A stretch of DNA of 64,000 bases, from contig WBZZ01007008.1 of the NCBI GenBank assembly GCA_019918135.1, positions 5,001-69,000 of the forward strand, in the 5' to 3' direction. Positions 52,211-63,832 of the stretch are shown one piece after another (the first letter of the stretch is position 1; each line of letters begins with the position of its first letter). The DNA is from Paulinella micropora. Lineage: Eukaryota; Cercozoa; Imbricatea; Euglyphida; Paulinellidae. The notes below the pieces were generated by a model. The model worked only from the letters and a program-made list of their open reading frames with translations. It made no database searches and was not told the DNA's origin. A program made the translations under genes and the position numbers.

Positions 52211-53302
52211 TGGTTTACCTGTCGTGGGGATCATCAGATTCAGATATGTATCGTCCCTTGTAACCTTCCTGAATGCCCCCGAGATGGACATGTCCCCGTA
52301 AATTGCCCCATAAGGAGAAAGGCAGCTAGGATAGTCAATTTAGCTAAGGGGGTAGGAGAGCTGAGTCTGAAAGGTAAGACTAAGGAAGGCAGAAAAGGGA
52401 GAAGAAAGATGAGGCGACAGAAAGAAGCGGGAGGGAAGGAGAAAAGAAAGCTAAAGGCATCTGACTTCATCGAGAAGAGTACGGCAAAAGCAAAGACGAT
52501 TAGTTTGAACGCAGGGGGCTCCGATTCCCCTTCTTCCAGCAATTCTGAAGAAGGAGAGGAATCTGAAACTCCTGGTTCAGACGAAGAGTCTGCTGCTCTT
52601 GACGAAGAAGAAGGGGAAGAGGGAGTAGGGGAGGTAGGATATATCAACCGTATGTTAAGCATAAACATGATGGAAAGAGAAGAAACGGACGAAGAAGAGT
52701 CAAACCCCCTATCTGACAACACCCCACCTCCTTCCGCTTTTGCTCCACAAGTACCGCCACCCCACGCATCAGAATCAAGAGATGAGAAGAAGGAGAGCAA
52801 CACACACACACTCAACACGCATGCTCACTCTTCTACCTCTCAATCACGATCTATTCCCCTCCTGAAAGATAACCCTTTTATTACCTCCCTTGACATGGCG
52901 GGCGACCCCAACCCCCTAGGGGTAATCTACCTTATGGAGGATGGATGGGGGCTTTGCCGTGTCGAAGGGGTTTACAGAAAGGTTCTGATGAAAACCCGTG
53001 CCTCTACCGCAAACCACTTGCGGGAGGAAGAAGGTCCCCTCCTTAACTTATGGGCACAAACCCTTAGAAAAAGCACACTCCAGGTTTCGGCCAGAAAGCA
53101 GTGTGAGGGTTTCAATAGGAATGGTGTCCGGTGCTCATGGAAAGTTGGGGCCGTCCGGGCACAGAAATCGGGTAGTGAGTGTGTGATAAGGATGGAGAGG
53201 CATGGATGCGACTTTTGCACACACCATAATGGCACCGAGCAGACTAGCTTAGGGGGGAACTATTGGCCGTTATCAGAGTTTTCTGTCTGGTTGCAAAGTT
53301 GA
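51494..53302 (+). pseudogene. Gypsy/Copia-like gag, broken
   Basis: The N-terminal part (51494-51958) has FIFTLLIHSCNKDKEAM and CFMALRKRYGGLDLVKWKE, the helical layout of retroelement gag (UBN2-like). After frameshifts near 51955 and 52215 the zinc-knuckle-like CNLPECPRDGHVPVNC and the acidic and C-terminal domains follow (52409-53302). Opposite orientation to the Gypsy remnant on the left, with which it shares the C-terminal half. Confidence 0.65.
52211..53275 (+). repeat. inverted repeat A, right arm
   Basis: See 49078-50140. On this side the arm is continuous with the gag N-terminus in the enclosed segment. Confidence 0.9.
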
Positions 53303-53565
53303 TGGTCAATAGGAGAGATAATACTCCTACCCAAACCCGTAGTGGGAGCATGGGATCCGTAACTTAACCGACAACCTCAGTGATACCGAAGCACAAGGCC
53401 CGAGTATTTGGGGAAGTGGAAGCGTCTGGCCCAAAGGCGTGGCTGCCCGCTAGGATCTGTGCATATCCTACCTCTCGGTCATGGGATCCACGACATGGTA
53501 TGTAGGAGAAAGCATGAGGAACATATATAAGGGAGGGAAAGGGAGAGTAGAAGGGAGGAAATACG

Positions 53566-53604
<39 letters not shown>
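53566..53604. repeat. poly-A run (39 bp)
   Basis: Uninterrupted A run; its inverted partner is T43 at 63790-63832. Frames across it are not genes. Confidence 0.9.
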
Positions 53605-53605
<1 letters not shown>

Positions 53606-54922
53606 GGAACTATATAAAGTTCTAACACCGGGCAGGGTCGTCCCTGGTCCCGTTGCCGTTCTCCTCGGGTCGTAAACCTTCATCGGGTCCCATCGTGGGC
53701 TGGGTCGTTCCAGGAGGGACTTCATCGTAGACTTGTCCACATAGCGGAGCTTTGCGATCTCCGAGCCCTGGTCGTCCATCACCAGCAGCTTTCCTTGAAC
53801 TGTTCAGCCGTTACACCTGGAGGGAGATAAATTGAGGGGAGGTATCATCGTAGGCTGAAAGAGGCTGAATATCCGGTGGATCCGGTATCGGTACTGGGCG
53901 CTGAAGGGGGGCTAAGAGCCGAAGAGCCCAGTAGTAATACTGGGTATCGAAACGGAGGGGGGAGCCGTGAAGAAAAACTGGGCTGGTGGCACGACGGGAA
54001 AGGAAAAAGAATAGGCCTGATTCCTTCAAGTGGAGTTGTAGGAAGTTTGAAAAATTTGAAGAAAGATACTTGACTTTGACGATAGGAAGACAGTTCAAAT
54101 CTGGCACGAGAGCCGAGTGCCTTGATCTTGAGGTCGGGGACGAGGTGGAGAATAGTGTGGGGTGCTTGGGGCACCGCTAGCTTCGTCAGTTGGGCGTAAT
54201 GTTTAATGAAGCAAAGGAGGACACAGGGGTCGAGTCAGGGGGGAACGGGGGGAATATAAAAGAAAGTGTTCAAACTTGGCACGAGGCAATGTCCCTGGTA
54301 AAGAGTGTCGAGCCCTGGGTGAAGGACATAAGACAAGGGAAGAATCCTCAGGCTGAGATGCCGGTCACGGGGGTCCGAAGACTCACTAAGCTGGCAGTCT
54401 TGACCAGAGGGTCTCCCTTGTTCTTGACTTGGCCGACCCGACTCCCCACGAGACCGTTAGGAGTGCGGCGCTTCCTGCCCAGACTTTTCCAGATGGACTG
54501 TCAGGCTAGGTCCGATCGTAGACTCTGTGGGGGTCGCTCCTGGTGAGACTGGTCAGTATTTATCTCGTGGCGTCTGCGCTATGGATGAATTTCCAAGCCT
54601 GGAGTATTTTGTCATGGCAGATCTTGGTCATCCCGCGGAAGATGTCGTGTACTACAGCTTCGGCTAGGACAAAGCGGAGTTCATTGTATGAGGTTTCCGA
54701 GATATAGCCTTTTGATCCCATTGCTATCACTATGATGCTTGAGAACATGTTACGTCCCCTGAACCGATGCCGGTGGATCGCGTCTTGCAGTTGTTCATAT
54801 CTATGGTCATAGATGGCTCTTGGGTTACAGCCCCACGCCCGGGTAGCTTTCCACGGGATGGAGGGCCAAGTAACCGGAGGGTCTTCACCTCTGTCGGAAT
54901 TGGGGTCCTTGGGGAGGTAATA

Positions 54923-56905
54923 CTATGGAGGTCTAACTCGTAGTCCATTATCGTCCCAGATTCTCTTTCTGTCATTCCCGTCTATAACTGCAGTAAGGTA
55001 GTTTTCATCTTCTCGGACCAACCATTCGTCCCTTCGAAACGTGCAGTCCAGTAGGTAGACATGCGGCGTCTTGTAGTCTCGTGCTGCTAGGAGGTCAATC
55101 TTGTATGGAATCTCGAATCCTGCTAGGTCCGTCATGATCTGGGCTGCCGGATGTATGGGTGTTGAGGGGTCTCTGCTGTCATCTTCGAATGGGCCTACCC
55201 CTGTCCCGTCCTCCTTCAGGTCAGCAGCGAGTGGTCTTGGTAGGGCTCCCTCCTCCCCGATGATTGTTAGCTTATTGTCTCCTTCCGTGTCGTCGTCCAT
55301 GAGAAGACCTCTTTCTATGCACCGGCGAATCCACTGTCTGCATTTGGAATGTCTGACGTCGACTAGCGCCTTTAGGGCTTGTGGGTGGCGTTCCGATTTT
55401 GAGAGAAGGTAGTGACTGATATCTCCGATCACTCCACATCCATATGAGCACTTGGGTGATGTGGATCCTTTGGTAATGGTAACGCTCAGTCTAGCGGGGG
55501 TGTTCCAGGCTTCGAGTTGGCATTTGAGGATGATAGCAGCTTCTCTGGCAGAGTAGCCGCTTCGGGGTTGGAGGAACTCATTCATCATCGCTTGGAAAGG
55601 CTTTCGGATCTGTGATCGGATGCCCCAGGTGAGATCAAACCTGGGGGCAACAGTCGTCTTATAGGCATTCTCCGATACTCGCTGTCGGAGTTTCCATACG
55701 TTGTACGACGCCAGATTAGACTTTATCGTTTTTATGGCGTTGTCGACCGTGTCTGACAGGACGACCGGGAGTTCCAGGGGATTCCACTCCCTGTAGGAGG
55801 TTTGTATATCTCCGTCGTTGGGACATCGTGCCATTTTCGCTTCCGCTTCGGATCTCGTGAGTCGGCCTTCTGGCCAAGAGGAGTCGCCGATATGACCCGA
55901 CGGGATGCGAAGGCTAACACCTACTCCTAGTGCTCTACATGCTCGGATCCAGGGAAGGACCATGAGGCCATCGCGTCTGCCTTCCTTAATAAGGTGAAGG
56001 TGCCCTTGCCACCCCATGAATGGTTGATCCGGTGGTTCTGGAAGTTTAGGGCATACAGGGGAGATGTCATCTGGTGTGGGAAAGTTGTCCTTCGGCATAC
56101 CATTTCTGGTAGAGAAGCGGTATTGCGGCCCAAATTCTCTGATGATGCAGCTGGTGGATATATTACTCCGAGCATGACGGAGTGTAGTCTCCACAGGTCC
56201 GGTGGGTGCATGAACTGGGGCCGGGGGGGCTGTGAATTCTGCTGAGAGGTCGTCGCGGGGGGGGGGGGGGTCGCGCGCGTAACGTCCTGCGCTTATGCTG
56301 ACTGGGTGTGGGACGACGTTTAGGAAGAGGAAGTCGTGGGGACATATGATGTGATCTCCGGGAAAGTATGTATCCCAGGCCAGCCGGAAGTGTGATTCCA
56401 TCGCATGGAAGTATTGGTCAGTGGAGAGGAAACATTTGATGAAGACGGAGAAAGTGCGGAGGTAGTATCGGGAGGTGTATGGCTGGAGGCCCATTCCGCC
56501 GCATAGACCCGTGGGTCCATACAGTACAGCGTTTGGGATTTCCTGTTGGGAAACTTTAAGCAGTTCTCTGAAATGGTCTCGGAGGGCCACGTCCAAATCG
56601 TGCAGGGCCTCGGGGTTCCATGTGGTCCACCCGAAGGAGAAGTCCATAAGGCTGGTGAGGAGGTTCTTCAAGGCAATGCGCTGCCGTGCTGGCGAGACGT
56701 CTAGTCTGTGGATCATTCGTGTGGTAGATACGAATTTAGCGAGTGCGTCATCTCGTTGGATCTGTGCGTCGTCGGTCCCATCCGTGTGAATGCCAAGCGA
56801 TCGGAAGACTTCAGTGGCGGACCGATTCCTGATTGTGATAGAATTCGGTCCCGGGGTGCGTATGGTAATGGGGACTGCTTTGACCCCTCCCTCCGGTTGG
56901 CCCAC
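54923..56905 (-). CDS. LINE RT C-terminal, zinc and endonuclease-like region
   Basis: 660 open residues. The FADD box lies just upstream in another frame. This block has the RT thumb (SLGIHTDGTD, MIHRLDVSPARQR), GLCGGMGLQ, then CSYGCGVIGDISH with a second His 9 residues on, and YKIDLLAARDYKTP...LLDCTF near the end. Almost identical to 60489-62471 in inverted orientation. Confidence 0.72.
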   Translation of the reverse strand: MGQPEGGVKAVPITIRTPGPNSITIRNRSATEVFRSLGIHTDGTDDAQIQRDDALAKFVSTTRMIHRLDVSPARQRIALKNLLTSLMDFSFGWTTWNPEALHDLDVALRDHFRELLKVSQQEIPNAVLYGPTGLCGGMGLQPYTSRYYLRTFSVFIKCFLSTDQYFHAMESHFRLAWDTYFPGDHIICPHDFLFLNVVPHPVSISAGRYARDPPPPRDDLSAEFTAPPAPVHAPTGPVETTLRHARSNISTSCIIREFGPQYRFSTRNGMPKDNFPTPDDISPVCPKLPEPPDQPFMGWQGHLHLIKEGRRDGLMVLPWIRACRALGVGVSLRIPSGHIGDSSWPEGRLTRSEAEAKMARCPNDGDIQTSYREWNPLELPVVLSDTVDNAIKTIKSNLASYNVWKLRQRVSENAYKTTVAPRFDLTWGIRSQIRKPFQAMMNEFLQPRSGYSAREAAIILKCQLEAWNTPARLSVTITKGSTSPKCSYGCGVIGDISHYLLSKSERHPQALKALVDVRHSKCRQWIRRCIERGLLMDDDTEGDNKLTIIGEEGALPRPLAADLKEDGTGVGPFEDDSRDPSTPIHPAAQIMTDLAGFEIPYKIDLLAARDYKTPHVYLLDCTFRRDEWLVREDENYLTAVIDGNDRKRIWDDNGLRVRPP

Positions 56906-57356
56906 CAGGCATATGACTGTACATTTATTGGCAGCGCAGATCTGTCGTCCTGCCCGCAGCTGATTCCACAGGAGGGTGAACCCATTCTGCGCCTCAGCTA
57001 GGTAGTTCTCGGGGAGGCCATCCCCTCCGATCGCTGCCCAGTTATCGTCCGCAAATTTATGATCAGCAGTGAGGGGGGTGCGCAGGGGGTAGACGGAGTT
57101 GTTGACTGTTTTATCTTGCCCCGCCCCGTCATAGAAACGATATCCCTCTGTGAGGAATTGTTGGGCTGGGCAGATGCGTGTCAGGTATTCATCTAGGACT
57201 CCATATGTCCCCGGGCTGAGAGATCCACCTTGAGCGATACCCCGGGTTCGGTCGATACTCTCCGGGGAATGTCGTCATGCCGTTGGCGTCCTGCGATTTA
57301 ATTCGGAGTAAGGAATCTTTGAACCTATGTCGAATGTATCCGAACATTTCCGAAAA

Positions 57357-58570
57357 TTATCCCTCCGAGGCCACTACGTGAGAGTATGCCTCACAGATGT
57401 AGGTGAGTTCAGCCCTATCGAAAGCTTTACGAATGTCAGTGGTGAAGGGGATGAGAGTCTTGGGCTTCCCAGTGAGGAGGGGTGCTGCTCGTAAGTCGGC
57501 GAGCATCAGTCTCAGGACCGAGTTCCGCTCGTCTGTACCGCTCACCGTAGGTGTGTTCGCCTTTGATGTCTTGCGGATACATCCCGTGTGAAGTTTGAAG
57601 GTTTCAACGCGGTAGGTGATTAGTCTCTCATAGAGATTCAGGATGGCGTTGGACACAGAGATGCCCCTCCAATCTGTGACATCTGCTCCCGTTCCTGTTC
57701 CTTTCCAAATTTGGCATAACAGGCCAGGTTTCCATTCGGTGGGTACGTTGCTGCCGCGCCAACAGAGACTGAAGTAGGCTGTTAGTGCCAACTTGGCTTC
57801 TTGTGGTAGGAGCTTGAAGACATCGGGTGGGATGCCATCTTCACCTGGAGAGGATCCCTTCTTTTCCTGGATAGCCCATTCCATTTCTTCGAGGGAGAAG
57901 GGTCGTCGGGCATCCTTGAGAGCCTGTTCCCTTGTCATGGGTGGCGGAAGGCACGCATAACTTGTGATGAAGAAGCCCAAACTGTCTCCTGGGATAACCG
58001 ACACAAAGGGACCGATGGGGATGATCCTTTCCTTCCCATCACGGGCAGGGTTGTCTCGCTGTTGGTGCCATTCTTCTAGACGCGCGTGACGTTTCACCCT
58101 GCGTTGGGCGGCCCATTTTGCCAGGCGGTCAACCACCTCATTTAGCCTTTCTTGCCAAATGAAGCTGTCCTCCTGGTGAGCCCGTACCCAGTGGATGGAG
58201 ATGGGTGCGATGTCTTTGTGAAACCGGGCCAGAGCGTCCCATAGCCCAGGTGAGGGACGGTTTTTGAAAGTCTCATGATACTCTCCATCAAGGACCGCCT
58301 CAGAGAGGGATTTATAGTCCGTGAAGATGTGGACTCGTCTGGGTCTCAAGTTCGTCTGGCGGATGTACTGCAGCCCTCCTGCAGCTGCGGCTAGTATTTC
58401 CTGTGCTCCACTCGTCGCCGGGTTATCGGCGGCGCCGTAGATGGCAATGCATTGTCCTTGGTGGAAGAGGAGGGCTCCGAAGCCTGCGACATGCCCAAGC
58501 TCAGGAAATGATGATCCATCGGTAACCAGGATAGCATCATATGGGTGCAGGGAATCCGGGGAGAGTTGAT
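57357..58570 (-). CDS. LINE RNase H and N-terminal RT
   Basis: Open to 58570 if read from DSPDQL; the first ATG is at 58349. RNase H residues: Asp in VTDGSS, Glu in GAQEIL, Asp in FTDYKSL and Asp in NEVVDRLAKW. RT follows with SSPGEDGIPP, ISVSNAILNLYERLI and FTTDIRKAFDRA. It ends at TAA where the inverted copy reads GAA (59736 side), so this stop is a private mutation. Confidence 0.75.
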
Positions 58571-59731
58571 CCGGGGAGTCTAGTCAAGGGGCTAGTCGTT
58601 CAATGGGGAACAGTTGTTTGATGTCGTTTGGTAGTGTGTGAAGGCGGAGTGCAAACACACCGTTGTTCTAAGTTTGAGGCAGAATCCCCACTGGTCCTCC
58701 TCGTTACGGGGTATGTTGAGGAGAAATAGGTCAGGCGCATGAATTTCGAGGTAATCGAGGAGCTCGGGTAGGATGTTTGCTGAGGGGGCAATGAATTCCG
58801 GTTGGGCGTCGATACCTTGAGTTCGCAATCGAATTTCCTCGTCTTGGTTTCTATCTGGGAAGATTTCATCACGCTGTCGGAATCGGGTCAGGTATGCTCG
58901 CAGCGCAGGTGCTTCTTGGTCCTCCCGAGCTTTGATGAGGCGTCGTACTTCCTCCTGCAGTGCCTGGGCTTCACTAGCTTGAATGTCCGCTACTGATTCT
59001 CGTAAGGTGGGGTTAAGTGCGGTCCGTGGGGTTGCTCCCCCCATCTACCTCAGCGACTACTGAACAGAAAGGCTCTGCTGATGTTCCTATTCTAACTGCT
59101 GAATCTAGATTTAATCCTATCTTTGGATCTTTATCGACAGACAGATATTATCAGCAGGTTGAGGAAAGAAGAAAGATGAAACACAATCGATTCATTTTTA
59201 CACTCTTAATTCACTCCTGTAACAAGGACAAGGAAGCGATGTCAGTCATCAGGACGGCTGGTACTGACGGGGTCAAATGTTTCATGGCTTTGAGAAAACG
59301 GTATGGCGGACTTGATCTCGTCAAGTGGAAAGAACGTCAAGACTTTTTGACTATTCTTATCCCAAGAGGGTTCAAGACGTGAGATCTTGGCTCACTGTCT
59401 TCCACAGCAACATAGCAGATCAGGAGTCAGTTATGAGAGTTCCGTATCCTGAACTTGTGAAAGATCGAGCATCTGTCTGAATTCGACACTTACCGCAATA
59501 AGGTCACCAGCCTCCTCCCAGAGGAACGACCTGGTTGGGAGTCATTTGTGAAGGTGATAGAACAGATAGCTCAGACCAAGGAATCCAAGTCAAAGATGAA
59601 GAAGCTTTATGCGTCGGGGGTGGTTTCCGCTCCTCGTCATCTAAAGTCTCATCTGGTTCTGGAACAAAGAGCGACCCTATCTCAGTTAACGTTATGGAAA
59701 ACCAAGCCGGAAAAGTACCCATAAGGATGGA
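57662..59731. repeat. 2.07-kb repeated segment, copy 2
   Basis: Direct repeat of 50141-52210 with the same left and right boundaries, but with different sequence joined on both sides. Confidence 0.9.
59017..59731 (+). pseudogene. gag N-terminal fragment
   Basis: Second copy of the gag 5' part, with extra frameshifts near 59345 and 59620. It is cut at 59731, where LINE sequence in inverted orientation follows instead of the zinc-knuckle half. Confidence 0.65.
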
Positions 59732-59737
59732 TTCACT

Positions 59738-62700
59738 GTGTCCAACGCCATCCTGAATCTCTATGAGAGACTAATCACCTACCGCGTTGAAACCTTCAAA
59801 CTTCACACGGGATGTATCCGCAAGACATCAAAGGCGAACACACCTACGGTGAGCGGTACAGACGAGTGGAACTTGGTCCTGAGACTGATGCTCGCCGACT
59901 TACGAGCAGCACCCCTCCTCACTGGGAAGCCCAAGACTCTCATCCTCGTCACCACCGACATTCGTAAAGCTTTCGATAGGGCTGAACTCACCTACATCTG
60001 TGAGGCATACTCTCACGTAGTGGCCTCGGAGGGAGAATTTCTGGAAATATTCGGATACATTCGACATGGGTTCAAAGATTCCTTACTCCGAATTAAATCG
60101 CAGGACGCCAACGGCATGACGACATTCCCCGGAGAGTATCGACCGAACCCGGGGTATCGCTCAAGGTGGATCACTCAGCCCGGGGACATATGGAGTCCTA
60201 GATGAATACCTGACACGCATCTGCCCAGCCCAACAATTCCTCACAGAGGGATATCGTTTCTATGACGGGGCGGGGCAAGATAAAACAGTCAACAACTCCG
60301 TCTACCCCCTGCGCACCCCCCTCACTGCTGATCATAAATTTGCGGACGATAACTGGGCAGCGATCGGAGGGGATGGCCTCCCCGAGAACTACCTAGCTGA
60401 GGCGCAGAATGGGTTCACCCTCCTGTGGAATCAGCTGCGGGCAGGACGACAGATCTGCGCTGCCAATAAATGTACAGTCATATGCCTGGTGGGCCAACCG
60501 GAGGGAGGGATCAAAGCAGTCCCCATTACCATACGCACCCCGGGACCGAATTCTATCACAATCAGGAATCGGTCCGCCACTGAAGTCTTCCGATCGCTTG
60601 GCATTCACACGGATGGGACCGACGACGCACAGATCCAACGAGATGACGCACTCGCTAAATTCGTATCTACCACACGAATGATCCACAGACTAGACGTCTC
60701 GCCAGCACGGCAGCGCATTGCCTTGAAGAACCTCCTCACCAGCCTTATGGACTTCTCCTTCGGGTGGACCACATGGAACCCCGAGGCCCTGCACGATTTG
60801 GACGTGGCCCTCCGAGACCATTTCAGAGAACTGCTTAAAGTTTCCCAACAGGAAATCCCAAACGCTGTACTGTATGGACCCACGGGTCTATGCGGCGGAA
60901 TGGGCCTCCAGCCATACACCTCCCGATACTACCTCCGCACTTTCTCCGTCTTCATCAAATGTTTCCTCTCCACTGACCAATACTTCCATGCGATGGAATC
61001 ACACTTCCGGCTGGCCTGGGATACATACTTTCCCGGAGATCACATCATATGTCCCCACGACTTCCTCTTCCTAAACGTCGTCCCACACCCAGTCAGCATA
61101 AGCGCAGGACGTTACGCGCGCGACCCCCCCCCCCCCGCGACGACCTCTCAGCAGAATTCACAGCCCCCCCGGCCCCAGTTCATGCACCCACCGGACCTGT
61201 GGAGACTACACTCCGTCATGCTCGGAGTAATATATCCCACCAGCTGCATCATCAGAGAATTTGGGCCGCGATACCGCTTCTCTACCAGAAATGGTATGCC
61301 GAAGGACAACTTTCCCACACCAGATGACATCTCCCCTGTATGCCCTAAACTTCCAGAACCACCGGATCAACCATTCATGGGGTGGCAAGGGCACCTTCAC
61401 CTTATTAAGGAAGGCAGACGCGATGGCCTCATGGTCCTTCCCTGGATCCGAGCATGTAGAGCACTAGGAGTAGGTGTTAGCCTTCGCATCCCGCCGGGTC
61501 ATATCGGCGACTCCTCTTGGCCAGAAGGCCGACTCACGAGATCCGAAGCGGAAGCGAAAATGGCACGATGTCCCAACGACGGAGATATACAAACCTCCTA
61601 CAGGGAGTGGAATCCCCTGGAACTCCCGGTCGTCCTGTCAGACACGGTCGACAACGCCATAAAAACGATAAAGTCTAATCTGGCGTCGTACAACGTATGG
61701 AAACTCCGACAGCGAGTATCGGAGAATGCCTATAAGACGACTGTTGCCCCCAGGTTTGATCTCACCTGGGGCATCCGATCACAGATCCGAAAGCCTTTCC
61801 AAGCGATGATGAATGAGTTCCTCCAACCCCGAAGCGGCTACTCTGCCAGAGAAGCTGCTATCATCCTCAAATGCCAACTCGAAGCCTGGAACACCCCCGC
61901 TAGACTGAGCGTTACCATTACCAAAGGATCCACATCACCCAAGTGCTCATATGGATGTGGAGTGATCGGAGATATCAGTCACTACCTTCTCTCAAAATCG
62001 GAACGCCACCCACAAGCCCTAAAGGCGCTAGTCGACGTCAGACATTCCAAATGCAGACAGTGGATTCGCCGGTGCATAGAAAGAGGTCTTCTCATGGACG
62101 ACGACACGGAAGGAGACAATAAGCTAACAATCATCGGGGAGGAGGGAGCCCTACCAAGACCACTCGCTGCTGACCTGAAGGAGGACGGGACAGGGGTAGG
62201 CCCATTCGAAGATGACAGCAGAGACCCCTCAACACCCATACATCCGGCAGCCCAGATCATGACGGACCTAGCAGGATTCGAGATTCCATACAAGATTGAC
62301 CTCCTAGCAGCACGAGACTACAAGACGCCGCATGTCTACCTACTGGACTGCACGTTTCGAAGGGACGAATGGTTGGTCCGAGAAGATGAAAACTACCTTA
62401 CTGCAGTTATAGACGGGAATGACAGAAAGAGAATCTGGGACGATAATGGACTACGAGTTAGACCTCCATAGTATTACCTCCCCAAGGACCCCAATTCCGA
62501 CAGAGGTGAAGACCCTCCGGTTACTTGGCCCTCCATCCCGTGGAAAGCTATCCGGGCGTGGGGCTGTAACCCAAGAGCCATCTATGACCATAGATATGAA
62601 CAACTGCAAGACGCGATCCACCGGCATCGGTTCAGGGGACGTAACATGTTCTCAAGCATCATAGTGATAGCAATGGGATCAAAAGGCTATATCTCGGAAA

Positions 62701-62834
62701 CCTCATACAATGAACTCCGCTTTGTCCTAGCCGAAGCTGTAGTACACGACATCTTCCGCGGGATGACCAAGATCTGCCATGACAAAATACTCCAGGCTTG
62801 GAAATTCATCCATAGCGCAGACGCCACGAGATAA
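59738..62834 (+). pseudogene. 5'-truncated inverted LINE copy
   Basis: RT from ISVSNAILN onward (59738-60205), a frameshift also present in the other copy, then 660 open residues (60489-62471) with thumb, zinc and endonuclease-like region, then a last block 62646-62834. RNase H and the first RT motifs are missing because the arm begins inside the RT. Confidence 0.72.
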
Positions 62835-63788
62835 ATACTGACCAGTCTCACCAGGAGCGACCCCCACAGAGTCTACGATCGGACCTAGCCTGACAGTCCA
62901 TCTGGAAAAGTCTGGGCAGGAAGCGCCGCACTCCTAACGGTCTCGTGGGGAGTCGGGTCGGCCAAGTCAAGAACAAGGGAGACCCTCTGGTCAAGACTGC
63001 CAGCTTAGTGAGTCTTCGGACCCCCGTGACCGGCATCTCAGCCTGAGGATTCTTCCCTTGTCTTATGTCCTTCACCCAGGGCTCGACACTCTTTACCAGG
63101 GACATTGCCTCGTGCCAAGTTTGAACACTTTCTTTTATATTCCCCCCGTTCCCCCCTGACTCGACCCCTGTGTCCTCCTTTGCTTCATTAAACATTACGC
63201 CCAACTGACGAAGCTAGCGGTGCCCCAAGCACCCCACACTATTCTCCACCTCGTCCCCGACCTCAAGATCAAGGCACTCGGCTCTCGTGCCAGATTTGAA
63301 CTGTCTTCCTGTTGTCAAAGTCAAGTATCTTTCTTCAAATTTTTCAAACTTCCTACAACTCCACTTGAAGGAATCAGGCCTATTCTTTTTCCTTTCCCGT
63401 CGTGCCACCAGCCCAGTTTTTCTTCACGGCTCCCCCCTCCGTTTCGATGCCCAGTATTACTACCGGGCTCTTCGGCTCTTAGCCCCCCTTCAGCGCCCAG
63501 TACCGATAGCGGATCCTCCGGATATTCAGCCTCTTTCAGCCTACGATGATACCTCCCCTCAATTTATCTCCCTCCAGGTGTAACGGCTGAACAGTTCAAG
63601 GAAAGCTGCTGGTGATGGACGACCAGGGCTCGGAGATCGCAAAGCTCCGCTATGTGGACAAGTCTACGATGAAGTCCCTCCTGGAACGACCCAGCCCACG
63701 ATGGGACCCGATGAAGGTTTACGACCCGAGGAGAACGGCAACGGGACCAGGGACGACCCTGCCCGGTGTTAGAACTTTATATAGTTCC

Positions 63789-63789
<1 letters not shown>

Positions 63790-63832
<43 letters not shown>
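63790..63832. repeat. poly-T run (43 bp)
   Basis: Partner of the poly-A run at 53566-53604. Confidence 0.9.

Larger units (their letters stand above)
53398..57658 (-). repeat. inverted repeat B, left arm (at least 4.26 kb)
   Basis: Reverse complement of 59736-64000, cut by the window edge, with scattered single-base differences and a different homopolymer length (A39 at 53566 against T43 at 63790). The arms enclose copy 2 of the 2.07-kb segment. Confidence 0.92.
54560..59044 (-). mobile_element. LINE retrotransposon, RNase H-RT-zinc-RLE order
   Basis: On the minus strand: N-terminal region (59044-58592), RNase H (about 58560-58200), RT (58170-56700) with TDIRKAFD, GIAQGGSLSPG (after a frameshift) and KFADDNW, thumb and connection, a CSYGCGV...H...H zinc motif, and a C-terminal region with a DLLAARDY...VYLLDCTF pattern. 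That pattern resembles the restriction-like endonuclease of early-branching LINEs. Broken by TAA at 57357, frameshifts near 57255 and 58650, and a stop at 54923. The 3' end is not defined. Confidence 0.75.

Noticed and set aside
53468-53782. poly-Phe frame across the poly-T strand
   Set aside because: The middle is homopolymer translation; only the first ~60 residues look ordinary and have no known family.
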